Source of the DNA: an uncultured Eubacteriales bacterium
GTDB lineage: Bacteria > Bacillota > Clostridia > Christensenellales > Aristaeellaceae
Direction: 5' to 3'
Length of the DNA stretch: 47,657 bases
Assembly: GCA_902799465.1 (NCBI GenBank)
Contig: CADCAS010000015.1
Location: 1 to 47,657, forward strand
This document shows positions 8,458 through 16,435 of this stretch, piece after piece. The number at the start of each line of letters is the position of its first letter. Positions within the stretch are counted from its first letter, which is position 1. Under the pieces are notes generated by a model. That model had not been told where the DNA came from, did not search any database, and worked only from the letters and a program-made list of their open reading frames with translations. A program made the position numbers and the translations under genes.

Positions 8458-8472
8458 TCCGTTTTCCGAGGT

Positions 8473-10854
8473 TTAACGCAGCTCCATGCCGCGCTCGGGA
8501 TAGTTGGTGAGGATGAAGTCCACGCCGTAATTGAGCATCTTCTGGAGGTCGGACTTGCTGTCGGGCGTCCAGGCGGTGACCAGATAGCCCTCGTCGTGCA
8601 GGGTCTCGACCCGGCTGGCGCTGAGCTTGCTCTTGTAGCACACCAGGATGGTGATGCCCAGGTTCTCGGCCTTGTTGAGCACCGAGGAGCTGGTGGGCGT
8701 GGTCTTTTCATCCAGGGACAGTCCCAGCACGGCGCTGGGATCGGCGTTCGCCACCTGCTTCAGGGGCGTCTCGTAGAAGCCGAAGTAGATGGTGCGGTCC
8801 TCCAGGTTGTGATCCTGCACGGCCTGGACGCATTCATAGCCGTTCGCGGAGTCCTTGAGCTCCAGGTGCAGGAACAGGTCGGAATCCTCGACCACGTCCA
8901 GCGCCTCGTCCAGCGTGGGCACATAGTAGCCCACCTTGCTGCGCAGCTGGGACAGGGTCATGTTCTTGACCAGGGTGCCCTTGACGCTCTTGTCGTGGAA
9001 AACCACCTGATAGCCGTCCTTGGAGGTGTGCACGTCCAGCTCCACGCCGTCCGCGCCGGACACCGCCGCGAACTCGAAGGCCGCAAGGGTGTTCTCCTTG
9101 ATGCTCCTGCCGCCGACGCCGCCGCGATGGGCGATGATCTGGGTCTCGTCGAATTCGACGGTGGCGCCGTAGGTCTTGCCCTCGACGGTGATGGCGCAGC
9201 TCTCCTCGATGTCGCCGGCGGTGACGGTCAGCACCGTCTCGCCCACCTTCACGCCCTTGAGCTTGCCATTGGTCAGCGTGGCGATGCCCGCGGGGTCAAA
9301 GCTGTAGCTCACGGTGCCCGTGTAGGTCTTGTCCTCAGTGTTGTAGACCTTCGGCACAAAGGCGGTGGTCTTGCCCTTCTTCAGGGTCACCTCTTCGGGG
9401 ATCTGGATCTCCGCGGCGGGAGAGACCACGGTGACGGTGCAGGTCGCCTTCTTCTTGTTGTGGGTGGTGGCGGTGATCTTGGCCTTGCCGCCGCCCACGG
9501 CGGTGACGAGGCCGTCCTCGACGATGGCCACGTCCTCGTTGGAGCTGGTCCAGGTCACGTCGGCGAGGGTGTTCTTGGTCAGCGTATAGTCCAGCAGATA
9601 GTCGTCGCCGGTGCCCAGGGTCAGCTTGGTATCGCTCAGGGTGATCTTGCTGGGGGCGGAAACGACGGTCACCTCGCAGGTGTCCGACAGGCCGTTGTAG
9701 GTCTGAACGGTGACGGTGGCCTTGCCCTTCTTGACCGCCTTGATCCTGCCGTCGGCGGTGACGGTGACGTATCTCTTGTTGGAGGTGGTATAGCTCAGGC
9801 CGCCGTCCAGATAGGCGTTCATATCGGTGGTGACGCCCAGATCGGTGATCTGGCCCACGCCCAGCTCCACGGCCGCGGGCGCGCACTCGACCCAGGTCGG
9901 GGCGGGCACGACCTCCACCTCGCAATAGTTGGTGACGCCATTGAAGCAGGATGCGGTGATGGTGCAGGTGCCCTCGTCCACGGCGTGGACCACGTTCTTC
10001 TCGTCCACCCAGGCCACGTTCTCATCGTCGGAGGTCATGACCACGGCGCCGCCGGCCTTGGCGGGCGACAGGGTGGCCTTGATCGCCTGGCTGCTGCCAG
10101 CGCCGAGGGTCAGGCTGTAGCGGTCCAGCGCGATGGACTTGGGGCCCGCGGCCACGGTGATCTTCACGGTGGCCTTTTTCCTGTTGAAGGTGGTGACGGT
10201 GATCTTGGTGGAGCCCACGCCCACGGCGGTAACCTCGTCGGTGTCGTCGTCCACATGGACGATACTGGAATTGTAACCGGACAGGGTGATCAGGTTGGAC
10301 CAGGTGTTGTCCGGAAGGGTGTACTCCAGGCCGAAGCTCTCGCCGTAGCCGGTCTCGGCGTCGTAGCCCAGGGTGATCTTGGAATAGTTCAGCTTCACGG
10401 AGCCGGGGGCCTTCATGACCTCGACCTCGCAGGTGTCCTCCTGGCCGTCCCGGGTGGCGGTGATGGTACAGACGCCGGGCTTGACGCCGGTGACGGTGCC
10501 GTCCTTGCCCACCTTGGCGATCTTGGTGTCGGAGGATTTATATGTAGGGATCGCGCCGCCCGTGGAGGGATAGAGCTCGTATTTTTCGCCCTTGCCGATG
10601 GTGATGTCGTGGACATCCAGCTCGAACGGCTCGTCCTCCTCATAGGCCAGATCCGCGTCCAGGATCTCGACGATCCCGGCCTCCTCGCCCTCCTCCTGGA
10701 CGGTGAGGGTCTCCTCCTCAAGCTCAAAGCTCTGCTCCTCGACCATGGCCTCGGGCATCCAGGCCGCGTCCTCGGCCAGCGCCGCGCCGCCGAACAGGGC
10801 AAGTATCAGCGCCAGCGCCAGAAATACGCTCAGCGCGCGCGTCTTCGTCCTCAT
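8473..10854 (-). CDS. secreted protein with six bacterial Ig-like (Big_2) repeats and a C-terminal glycerophosphodiester phosphodiesterase domain
   Basis: The 793-residue precursor has a signal peptide (hydrophobic 8-25, AxA-type cleavage near ALAED). Next come an acidic linker (35-80) and about six repeats of ~80 residues (about 80-147, 150-235, 238-316, 319-398, 400-478, 480-558), each ending in a Big_2-like pattern such as GKATVTVQTYNG. The GDPD domain runs from about 570 to the end, with IAHRGG (His576, Arg577), KENT (587-589), VELDVH (Glu605, Asp607) and FHD (His620). Known GDPDs hydrolyse glycerophosphodiesters from phospholipid head groups or teichoic acid. No LPXTG, SLH or membrane anchor is visible, so it is probably released or held non-covalently by the Ig repeats. 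It follows a 97-residue gene by 21 bases. Confidence 0.88.
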   Translation of the reverse strand: MRTKTRALSVFLALALILALFGGAALAEDAAWMPEAMVEEQSFELEEETLTVQEEGEEAGIVEILDADLAYEEDEPFELDVHDITIGKGEKYELYPSTGGAIPTYKSSDTKIAKVGKDGTVTGVKPGVCTITATRDGQEDTCEVEVMKAPGSVKLNYSKITLGYDAETGYGESFGLEYTLPDNTWSNLITLSGYNSSIVHVDDDTDEVTAVGVGSTKITVTTFNRKKATVKITVAAGPKSIALDRYSLTLGAGSSQAIKATLSPAKAGGAVVMTSDDENVAWVDEKNVVHAVDEGTCTITASCFNGVTNYCEVEVVPAPTWVECAPAAVELGVGQITDLGVTTDMNAYLDGGLSYTTSNKRYVTVTADGRIKAVKKGKATVTVQTYNGLSDTCEVTVVSAPSKITLSDTKLTLGTGDDYLLDYTLTKNTLADVTWTSSNEDVAIVEDGLVTAVGGGKAKITATTHNKKKATCTVTVVSPAAEIQIPEEVTLKKGKTTAFVPKVYNTEDKTYTGTVSYSFDPAGIATLTNGKLKGVKVGETVLTVTAGDIEESCAITVEGKTYGATVEFDETQIIAHRGGVGGRSIKENTLAAFEFAAVSGADGVELDVHTSKDGYQVVFHDKSVKGTLVKNMTLSQLRSKVGYYVPTLDEALDVVEDSDLFLHLELKDSANGYECVQAVQDHNLEDRTIYFGFYETPLKQVANADPSAVLGLSLDEKTTPTSSSVLNKAENLGITILVCYKSKLSASRVETLHDEGYLVTAWTPDSKSDLQKMLNYGVDFILTNYPERGMELR

Positions 10855-10875
10855 GCTCCTATCCCCTTTCTTTCG

Positions 10876-11169
10876 TCAGTCGAATTGGTTTCTCGGGTCA
10901 TTGCTGCGCCGGGTCCTGCCGTCGTCGTCCAGATACTCGATCTCGAGGCGCTGGAAGGGCACCTCCTCCATGAAGTGCTCCGGCAGAAATCGCGTGCGGC
11001 GGAATTCGTCGTATTCGCGGCGGTGCTTGTCCAGCCAGATGGGGCGCGGGATATCGAACTCCCGGCACAGCTCGGTCAGGGCGTCCTCAACGTCCTCGTA
11101 CCGGCAATCCCGGGTCGCCTGCCCGGCGATGCGGTGTCCCTTGATGATCCGCGCCCAGAGTCTCGGCAT
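10876..11169 (-). CDS. conserved hypothetical protein, 97 residues
   Basis: The protein begins at the ATG at 11169 behind GGAGGTAAGCC. It is cytoplasmic and rich in charged residues, with the stretch IPRPIWLDKHRREYDEFRRT and an acidic IEYLDDDG end. I have the impression of a widespread short Clostridial protein of unknown role but cannot name a family. It heads the unit with the Ig-GDPD gene and has its own promoter at 11238-11266. Confidence 0.65.
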   Translation of the reverse strand: MPRLWARIIKGHRIAGQATRDCRYEDVEDALTELCREFDIPRPIWLDKHRREYDEFRRTRFLPEHFMEEVPFQRLEIEYLDDDGRTRRSNDPRNQFD

Positions 11170-11237
11170 GGCTTACCTCCGCATGCGGTCAGCGGGCCCT
11201 GCTGGGCCCACTTCGCACTTGTAACAATTCTGTGATT

Positions 11238-11266
11238 ATTATACCCCAAGACATCGCTTTTCGCAA
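11238..11266 (-). promoter_or_regulatory. promoter of the 97-residue protein and Ig-GDPD unit
   Basis: The -35 TTGCGA (11266-11261) and a perfect -10 TATAAT (11243-11238) are separated by 17 bases, about 70 bases upstream of the start codon. Confidence 0.7.
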
Positions 11267-11269
11267 CCT

Positions 11270-11920
11270 CTAAAACGGATTTTTTGACACGATTTCTTCA
11301 AAATTCACAAATTCGCCACCCTTCTGGTAGGAGAAGTGGAGGTGCCAGGGCATGTCGCATTCGCAGACGGCGGTCTGACCCACCGCGCCGATAACCTGCC
11401 CGGCGGCGACTTCCTCCCCCACCGTCGCCAGCTTCAGCGTGCTCAGGTTGGCGTAGCGGGAGACGCCGCCGTCGGGATGGGTGATCTCCACCACATTGCC
11501 CCACAGATGGTCCTGCCAGGCGTCGGTGATCACGCCGTCCGCGCAGGCCGCGACCGCCTCTCCCGCCGCCGCGGCCAGATCCAGCGCCGGATGGGTCTGC
11601 CATTGCTCCAGCCCCGCGCACCACACCGGGTGGTCCCCGGCGAACTCCCCGATGATCTCCCCGTCCACCGGCCACTGGTACGCCGGCACGGGCGTGGGCG
11701 ACGGCGTGGGCAGCACCGCCAGCGCCGCCAGCGGATCCGGGGTCGCCGCCGCCATCGCTGCAACCGGCGTAGGCGCGGGCGGGGGCAGCTCCTGCCGCCG
11801 GTACCCCCGCGAGCCGATCCCCAACACCACCAGTACCCCCGCCACCGCGCCGTACCAGCCGATCTGCCGCCAGTTTAGAGTCTTAACCTTTTCCCATATT
11901 TGCGCTGTTATCTGCTTCAT
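11270..11920 (-). CDS. membrane-anchored M23 (LytM) peptidase-family protein, SpoIIQ-like
   Basis: The 216-residue protein has a short cytoplasmic N-terminus, one membrane helix (about 22-38), a proline-rich linker (45-80) and an M23 domain (about 82-205). The zinc-ligand pattern is intact: HPALD (His110, Asp114) and HLH (His193, His195). M23 enzymes cut peptidoglycan cross-links. The short one-helix layout is that of SpoIIQ, which bridges forespore and mother cell with SpoIIIAH in sporulating Firmicutes. No spoIIIA genes are in the window, so a vegetative cell-wall role is also possible. The start ATG at 11920 follows AAGGGGG. It converges on nothing and is separated from the next gene by a long palindromic repeat. 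Confidence 0.8.
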   Translation of the reverse strand: MKQITAQIWEKVKTLNWRQIGWYGAVAGVLVVLGIGSRGYRRQELPPPAPTPVAAMAAATPDPLAALAVLPTPSPTPVPAYQWPVDGEIIGEFAGDHPVWCAGLEQWQTHPALDLAAAAGEAVAACADGVITDAWQDHLWGNVVEITHPDGGVSRYANLSTLKLATVGEEVAAGQVIGAVGQTAVCECDMPWHLHFSYQKGGEFVNFEEIVSKNPF

Positions 11921-12041
11921 ATGAAAACCCCCTTATGCCGCTATTATGCGACGCAAGGGGGGTGGTTAAACAGGCTGGACAGTTTTTGTGAGTGGGGAGT
12001 TAAAAAGGCCTGCGTTCTGTCAGGGCGATGGACGGAAAAGG

Positions 12042-12179
12042 GGGACGACCTCTCAGTCACGGCCTGTGGCCGTGCCAGCTCCCCTGGAAGGGGAGCCGAG
12101 GCTGCCGCGCGGACTCTAATCCTGGCTCCCCTTTCAGGGGAGCTGGCACCGGCGAAGCCGGTGACTGAGAGGTCGTCTC
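12042..12179. repeat. CTCAGTC-type palindromic element, ACGACCTCTCAGTC subtype
   Basis: A perfect 17-bp terminal inverted repeat, GACGACCTCTCAGTCAC (12044-12060) and GTGACTGAGAGGTCGTC (12161-12177), encloses further inverted blocks such as GCCAGCTCCCCT and AGGGGAGCTGGC. Shorter or diverged copies lie at 27205-27275 and 33802-33952. No open frame is present. It fills most of the gap between the M23 gene and the carboxypeptidase gene. Confidence 0.85.
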
Positions 12180-12255
12180 CTGTCAGACGCCCGTCTCACG
12201 ATGGAATAAGCGTCATCCGAAACAATCCCGCGCCAGCCGCCATTCAGCTTCCTGC

Positions 12256-13881
12256 TCAATAATCCTCGTCAAAATCGTCGTAATCGTCATCGAAATCGTC
12301 ATACTCGTCGTCGTCGAAGTCGTCCTCATCGTCGTAGACGAAATCGTAGTCACGGTCGTCGGACAGGTGGCGCTCCCACTTTTCGCGGCGGTCGCGGCGG
12401 ACGGCCTCGCGGTGGCGGCGGGCACGGTCGCGGCGGCGCTTGTTCTCGGCGCGCTCGGCATGGAGCTCCTGGCGGCGGCGGACCTGGTAGATCTTCGCCC
12501 GCTCCCGCTGCCGGATGCCGCTGCGCGCGGCGGCGGCGATGGCCAGCAGCAGCCCGATCACGGCCATCAGCAGAAGCAGCACCTGTACCCGCAGATCCTG
12601 GAAGTACTTCAGGAACGGGAACATGTCCGTCAGATTCATCCGCGGCGGCTGCTCCTTGATCGACCGGCTGGCGATGAGCAGCGCGTTGATGACCTCGCCG
12701 CTCTGGCCCACGTAGCGCAGGCTGCCCATGATCTCGCCCTCGGAGACAGGGGCGGTCATGTTGTGGGTGATGGTCATGGTGGTGCGGGAGATGAAGTCGT
12801 CCACCGCCTCGTCCATCGCGCCCTCCACGTCGGCGGCCACCATGCGGGTGTATTCCGGGTTGCTGACCCGGGCGATGCGCAGGGACAGCACGCCCTGCTG
12901 GGGGTCGGAATTGATGGCGTTGGAGATCTGCAGCGTACCGATGCGGTCCCCCGCGGCGGCGAAGAGCTGCTCCATGGTCATGGCGTCGTAGCGGGTGTAG
13001 CCGTAGTTCATCATGCGGATGACGTCGGTGAAGCGCTGGCTGTCCTCGGCGCAGTTCAGCGCCACCGCCACCATGCGCACGCCGTCCTTCTCCGACGCAC
13101 CCACAAAGCAGTTGCCCGCCATGGAATGCGTGCCCGTCTTGACGCCGATACAGTTGGCGTAGTAGTACCGGGACTCATCGTTCAGGAGCAGGTTGGTGTT
13201 GGCGCGGGTGGGGGTGATGTCCTCGCCGTCCCGCCGGATGGTGAAGGTGTAGCGCTCGGTGGAGGCGATGCGGCGGAAATCCTCGTTCTCCAGCGCCGCC
13301 TGGGTGATGCGGGCCAGGTCCAGGGCGGTGGTGTAGTGGTCCGGGTCGTGGTAGCCGTGGGGGTTGACGAAGTGCGTGTCGGCACAGCCCAGCTCCGCCG
13401 CGCGGCGGTTCATCCGCTCCACAAAGGCGTCCACCGTGCCGCCCACCAGCACCGCCACCGCGTTGGCCGCGTCGTTGCCCGAAGCCAGCATGCAGCCGTA
13501 GAGCAGATCCCCGAAGGGCATCTGGTCCCCCGGGAATACCGGCACCAGCGTGGAATCCTGGGGGATCTGCGCCGCCTGCTGGGGCACGATGATGGGCGTG
13601 TCCAGGGCGATGCCGCTCTCCAGCGCCAGCATCACCGTCATGATCTTGGTGGTGGAGGCGGGATACATGCGCTCGCGGGGATTCTTCGTCAGCAGCACCC
13701 GCCCGGAGACCCCATCCAGCAGCACCGCCGCCTGGGCGTACAGATGGGCAGGCTCCAGCACCTGGGGCACGGCGGGCTCGTAGTCCTCCGGCCCCACCGC
13801 GTATCCCGGCAGGCTCCACAGCGCCGACAGCAGCAGCGCCAGCGCCAGCATGATGGATAGTTTTCTTCGTAAGACAGCCAT
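12256..13881 (-). CDS. D-alanyl-D-alanine carboxypeptidase (peptidase S11, DacF-like) with membrane anchor, basic linker and acidic tail
   Basis: This low-molecular-weight penicillin-binding protein trims the terminal D-Ala of peptidoglycan stem peptides outside the membrane. From the ATG at 13881 (after AGGTCAAAC) it has 541 residues. It carries a signal peptide (to about 27), then the three active-site motifs STTK (76-79), SGN (134-136) and KTG (248-250), and the C-terminal PBP5-type beta domain (about 300-405). A membrane helix follows at 433-453. The end is odd for the family: about 55 Arg/Lys-rich residues (455-507), then an almost purely Asp/Glu/Tyr/Phe tail (511-541) that should lie in the cytoplasm. 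A tandem paralog follows upstream on the same strand with identical motif spacing. A GTG at 13893 is an alternative start. Confidence 0.93.
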   Translation of the reverse strand: MAVLRRKLSIMLALALLLSALWSLPGYAVGPEDYEPAVPQVLEPAHLYAQAAVLLDGVSGRVLLTKNPRERMYPASTTKIMTVMLALESGIALDTPIIVPQQAAQIPQDSTLVPVFPGDQMPFGDLLYGCMLASGNDAANAVAVLVGGTVDAFVERMNRRAAELGCADTHFVNPHGYHDPDHYTTALDLARITQAALENEDFRRIASTERYTFTIRRDGEDITPTRANTNLLLNDESRYYYANCIGVKTGTHSMAGNCFVGASEKDGVRMVAVALNCAEDSQRFTDVIRMMNYGYTRYDAMTMEQLFAAAGDRIGTLQISNAINSDPQQGVLSLRIARVSNPEYTRMVAADVEGAMDEAVDDFISRTTMTITHNMTAPVSEGEIMGSLRYVGQSGEVINALLIASRSIKEQPPRMNLTDMFPFLKYFQDLRVQVLLLLMAVIGLLLAIAAAARSGIRQRERAKIYQVRRRQELHAERAENKRRRDRARRHREAVRRDRREKWERHLSDDRDYDFVYDDEDDFDDDEYDDFDDDYDDFDEDY

Positions 13882-13918
13882 GTTTGACCTCACGATGTCA
13901 TATTCTTTCGGAGATAAT

Positions 13919-14070
13919 GGAAAAGGGAGAATGGAAAAGGGAGAATGGATGTGGAAATCCTTTGGATTTCTTTTTATCTAACTGGCATGCGAACATGCGC
14001 TCTTTCAATCCAACAAATCCGCAAGGATTTGTACCGTCATTCTCCATTCTCCATTTTCCATTTTCAATTG
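13919..14070. repeat. heptamer-armed repeat element between the two carboxypeptidase genes
   Basis: The left arm alternates the heptamers GGAAAAG and GGAGAAT (13919-13948). The right arm (14038-14070) is the reverse complement of the same kinds of units (GGAGAAT, GGAAAAT). Between them are GTGGAAATCCTTTGGATTTC and CAAATCCGCAAGGATTTG, two short palindromes shared with the elements at 27093 and 33230. This copy is uninterrupted and serves as an empty site for comparison. Confidence 0.8.
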
Positions 14071-14081
14071 AATCCGTGTTC

Positions 14082-15539
14082 TCAGCCGCGCTTTGTCCTT
14101 CTCGTCTGCGCGGCGCGCCTGCGCCTTGCGGCGGCACGGCGGCGTCTGCGCCGGCGGTCCTGTCGGAGCTTGAGGGCCACCAGCAGGCTGGCCGCGAGCG
14201 CCGTTCCCAGTGCGGCCAGGATCAGCAGGCCGACGGGCGCGCCCTTTCGCCTGCTGGCATTGCCGGCGGGGACCGGCGTCGGTTCGGGCGTGGGCGTGGG
14301 CTCGGGCTTCGCGGCAATCGCGCGGCTGGCCAGGAGTTCCGCCGTCACCTGCGTGCCGTCCGGGGCTGAGAACGCCACCGTTCCCATGACCTCTCCCGCA
14401 CTGACCGGGGCCTCGAGCGCCCGGCTCCACTGGAAGGTCAGATCGCCGCGCACGTCTTCCAGCGCGAGGCTCATGGCCTTTTCAGAATCGACCTGAAGCA
14501 TCCGGGAAGCGCTGCCGCCGGTGATTTCCCCTAGATTGAGCATCAGCTCGCCGCCGTTGGGGTCGTCCTCCGCCGCGTTTTCAATCGCCACCTGGTTCAC
14601 CTCGGGCCACAGGCGGTTCAGAAGCGCCTCCATCGTGCAGGGCAGATACCGGGTGAAGCCGTATTCAAACAGCTTTTTGGCGTCGGCGAACTGCCTTTCC
14701 TCGCTGGGACAGTTCATGACGATGCCGATGAGCCGGACGCCGTCCCGCTCTGCGGAGGCCACGACGCAGCGGCCGGCCTTGTTGTGATGGCCGGTCTTGA
14801 TGCCGGTGGCGTCGGGATAGTAATAATTTGATTCCGGAACGAGCAGACTATTCCTGTTCTCGGCGTCCTGTGTGACAACCTTGCCCTTGCGGTTGATGGT
14901 CAGCGTCTGCCGCGGCAGGGCGACGATCTGTCGGAAGTCCTCGCTTCGCATGGCGTACAGGGCCATGCGCCCCAGGTCCTGGGCGGTGGTGTAGTGGTCG
15001 GAATCGTGGTAGCCGTGGGCGTTGACGAAGTGTGTGCCCTCGCAGTTGAGCTCCGCGGCCTTCTCGTTCATCCGCGCGACGAAGGCATCGATGCTGCCCG
15101 AGGTCAGCACGGCGATGGCGTTGGCGGCGTCGTTGCCCGACCGGAGCATCAGCCCGCCGAGCAGATCCCGCCAGGTGATCTCGTCCCCCTGCCTGACCCC
15201 CAGCACCGAGCTTCCCTCAGGCACGTTGGCAGCCTCCCTGGGAATGACCACCGTCTGATCGAGATCGATGCCGCTCTCCATGGCCAGGATGCAGGTCATG
15301 ATCTTGGTGGTGCTGGCCGGATACATGCGCACCCGGCTGTTCTTGCTCAGCAGGATCTCCCCGGTGTCCATATCGAACAGAAACGCCGACTCGGCATAAA
15401 GGTGATCGTTGTCAAGAAGCCCCGGATTGTTTGGATCGTAGTCGTCCGGCGTCACAGCCCGAGCCAGGGCGGATGGAAGCAGCGACATAAGCATCGCGAC
15501 GGCCAGCGCCGCCCACAGGCGTCTGGGAATTAATGTCAT
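14082..15539 (-). CDS. D-alanyl-D-alanine carboxypeptidase (peptidase S11), paralog of the neighbour
   Basis: The 485-residue precursor has a signal peptide (to about 27) and the active-site motifs STTK (76-79), SGN (134-136) and KTG (248-250), at exactly the same positions as in the gene at 12256-13881, so the two are tandem duplicates. The beta domain (about 300-405) is followed by a Pro/Thr/Glu linker (TPTPEPTPVP), a membrane helix (about 440-456) and a short Arg-rich end (462-485). It lacks the acidic tail of the paralog. The start ATG at 15539 follows GGGGGAA. It is divergent from the response-regulator gene. A weak promoter TGTACA-17-TAAGAT may lie at about 15576-15604. Confidence 0.93.
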   Translation of the reverse strand: MTLIPRRLWAALAVAMLMSLLPSALARAVTPDDYDPNNPGLLDNDHLYAESAFLFDMDTGEILLSKNSRVRMYPASTTKIMTCILAMESGIDLDQTVVIPREAANVPEGSSVLGVRQGDEITWRDLLGGLMLRSGNDAANAIAVLTSGSIDAFVARMNEKAAELNCEGTHFVNAHGYHDSDHYTTAQDLGRMALYAMRSEDFRQIVALPRQTLTINRKGKVVTQDAENRNSLLVPESNYYYPDATGIKTGHHNKAGRCVVASAERDGVRLIGIVMNCPSEERQFADAKKLFEYGFTRYLPCTMEALLNRLWPEVNQVAIENAAEDDPNGGELMLNLGEITGGSASRMLQVDSEKAMSLALEDVRGDLTFQWSRALEAPVSAGEVMGTVAFSAPDGTQVTAELLASRAIAAKPEPTPTPEPTPVPAGNASRRKGAPVGLLILAALGTALAASLLVALKLRQDRRRRRRRAAARRRRAAQTRRTKRG

Positions 15540-15646
15540 TCGTGCAGTTCCCCCGTAGGAATATCATACCGTACCTTCTATCTTACCATTAATACGTAAA
15601 TTTGTACAGGCAAGTTCCAAAAAAACCAATACTTAAAAATTTTGAC

Positions 15647-15675
15647 TTGAAATCGTGTCAACATTCGTGTATAAT
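15647..15675 (+). promoter_or_regulatory. promoter of the response regulator-kinase unit
   Basis: The -35 TTGAAA (15647-15652) and a perfect -10 TATAAT (15670-15675) have a 17-base spacer, 68 bases upstream of the response-regulator start. Confidence 0.75.
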
Positions 15676-15742
15676 AATAACAAAATCATGAAAATGTCGT
15701 GTCATACTGTAATCATATCCCAGTTCAGAGGAGGAAAATATT

Positions 15743-16435
15743 ATGCCCAAGAAGATTTTGATTGTCGATGACGAGCCATTGATTGTTAAGGGCTTGAAAT
15801 ATTCTCTTGAGCAGGATAATTATGAAACGGATTCCGCCGGGGACGGCGAAGAGGCCATCAATAAATTCTTTGCCGGACAGTATGACCTGGTTCTACTGGA
15901 CGTGATGCTGCCGAAGGTGGACGGCATCGAGGTCTGCCAGCGCATCCGCGAGCGCTCCAACGTGCCCATCATCATGCTCACCGCCAAGGGCGACGACATG
16001 GACAAGATCCTGGGCCTGGAGTACGGCGCGGACGACTATATGACCAAGCCCTTCAATATCCTGGAGGTCAAGACCCGCATCAAGACCATCTTCCGCCGCA
16101 CCGCCATGATGCAGCGCGAGACCGGCCAGCGGATCATCACCGTGCGGGACATGCAGCTCAACGTCAACAACCGCTCCGTCTCCGTGGGCGGCAAGGAGGT
16201 CAACTTGACTGCCAAGGAGTTCGACCTTTTGCAGCTGTTCGTGTCCAACCGCGGCAAGGTCTTCTCCCGCGAGAGCCTGCTGGAAACCATCTGGAAATAC
16301 GACTATCTGGGCGATCTGCGCACCGTGGACGTGCACATCCGCCGCCTGAGGGAGAAGATCGAAAAGGTCCCCAGTCAGCCTGAATACATCTTCACCAAGT
16401 GGGGAGTGGGCTACTATTTCACAGACAAGGATTAA
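15743..16435 (+). CDS. OmpR/PhoB-family response regulator, WalR-like
   Basis: The 230-residue protein has a receiver domain (1-120) with the acidic pocket DD (9-10), the phosphorylation site Asp53 in LLDVMLP, the conserved Thr in MLTAKG and Lys in MTKPF. A winged-helix DNA-binding domain follows (about 132-228: LTAKEFDLLQLF, RTVDVHIRRLREK, GVGYYF). It starts at an ATG after AGAGGAGG. The kinase gene follows with overlapping ends. The resemblance to WalR and the nearby carboxypeptidase genes suggest cell-wall control, but the regulon cannot be read from the sequence. Confidence 0.93.
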   Translation: MPKKILIVDDEPLIVKGLKYSLEQDNYETDSAGDGEEAINKFFAGQYDLVLLDVMLPKVDGIEVCQRIRERSNVPIIMLTAKGDDMDKILGLEYGADDYMTKPFNILEVKTRIKTIFRRTAMMQRETGQRIITVRDMQLNVNNRSVSVGGKEVNLTAKEFDLLQLFVSNRGKVFSRESLLETIWKYDYLGDLRTVDVHIRRLREKIEKVPSQPEYIFTKWGVGYYFTDKD

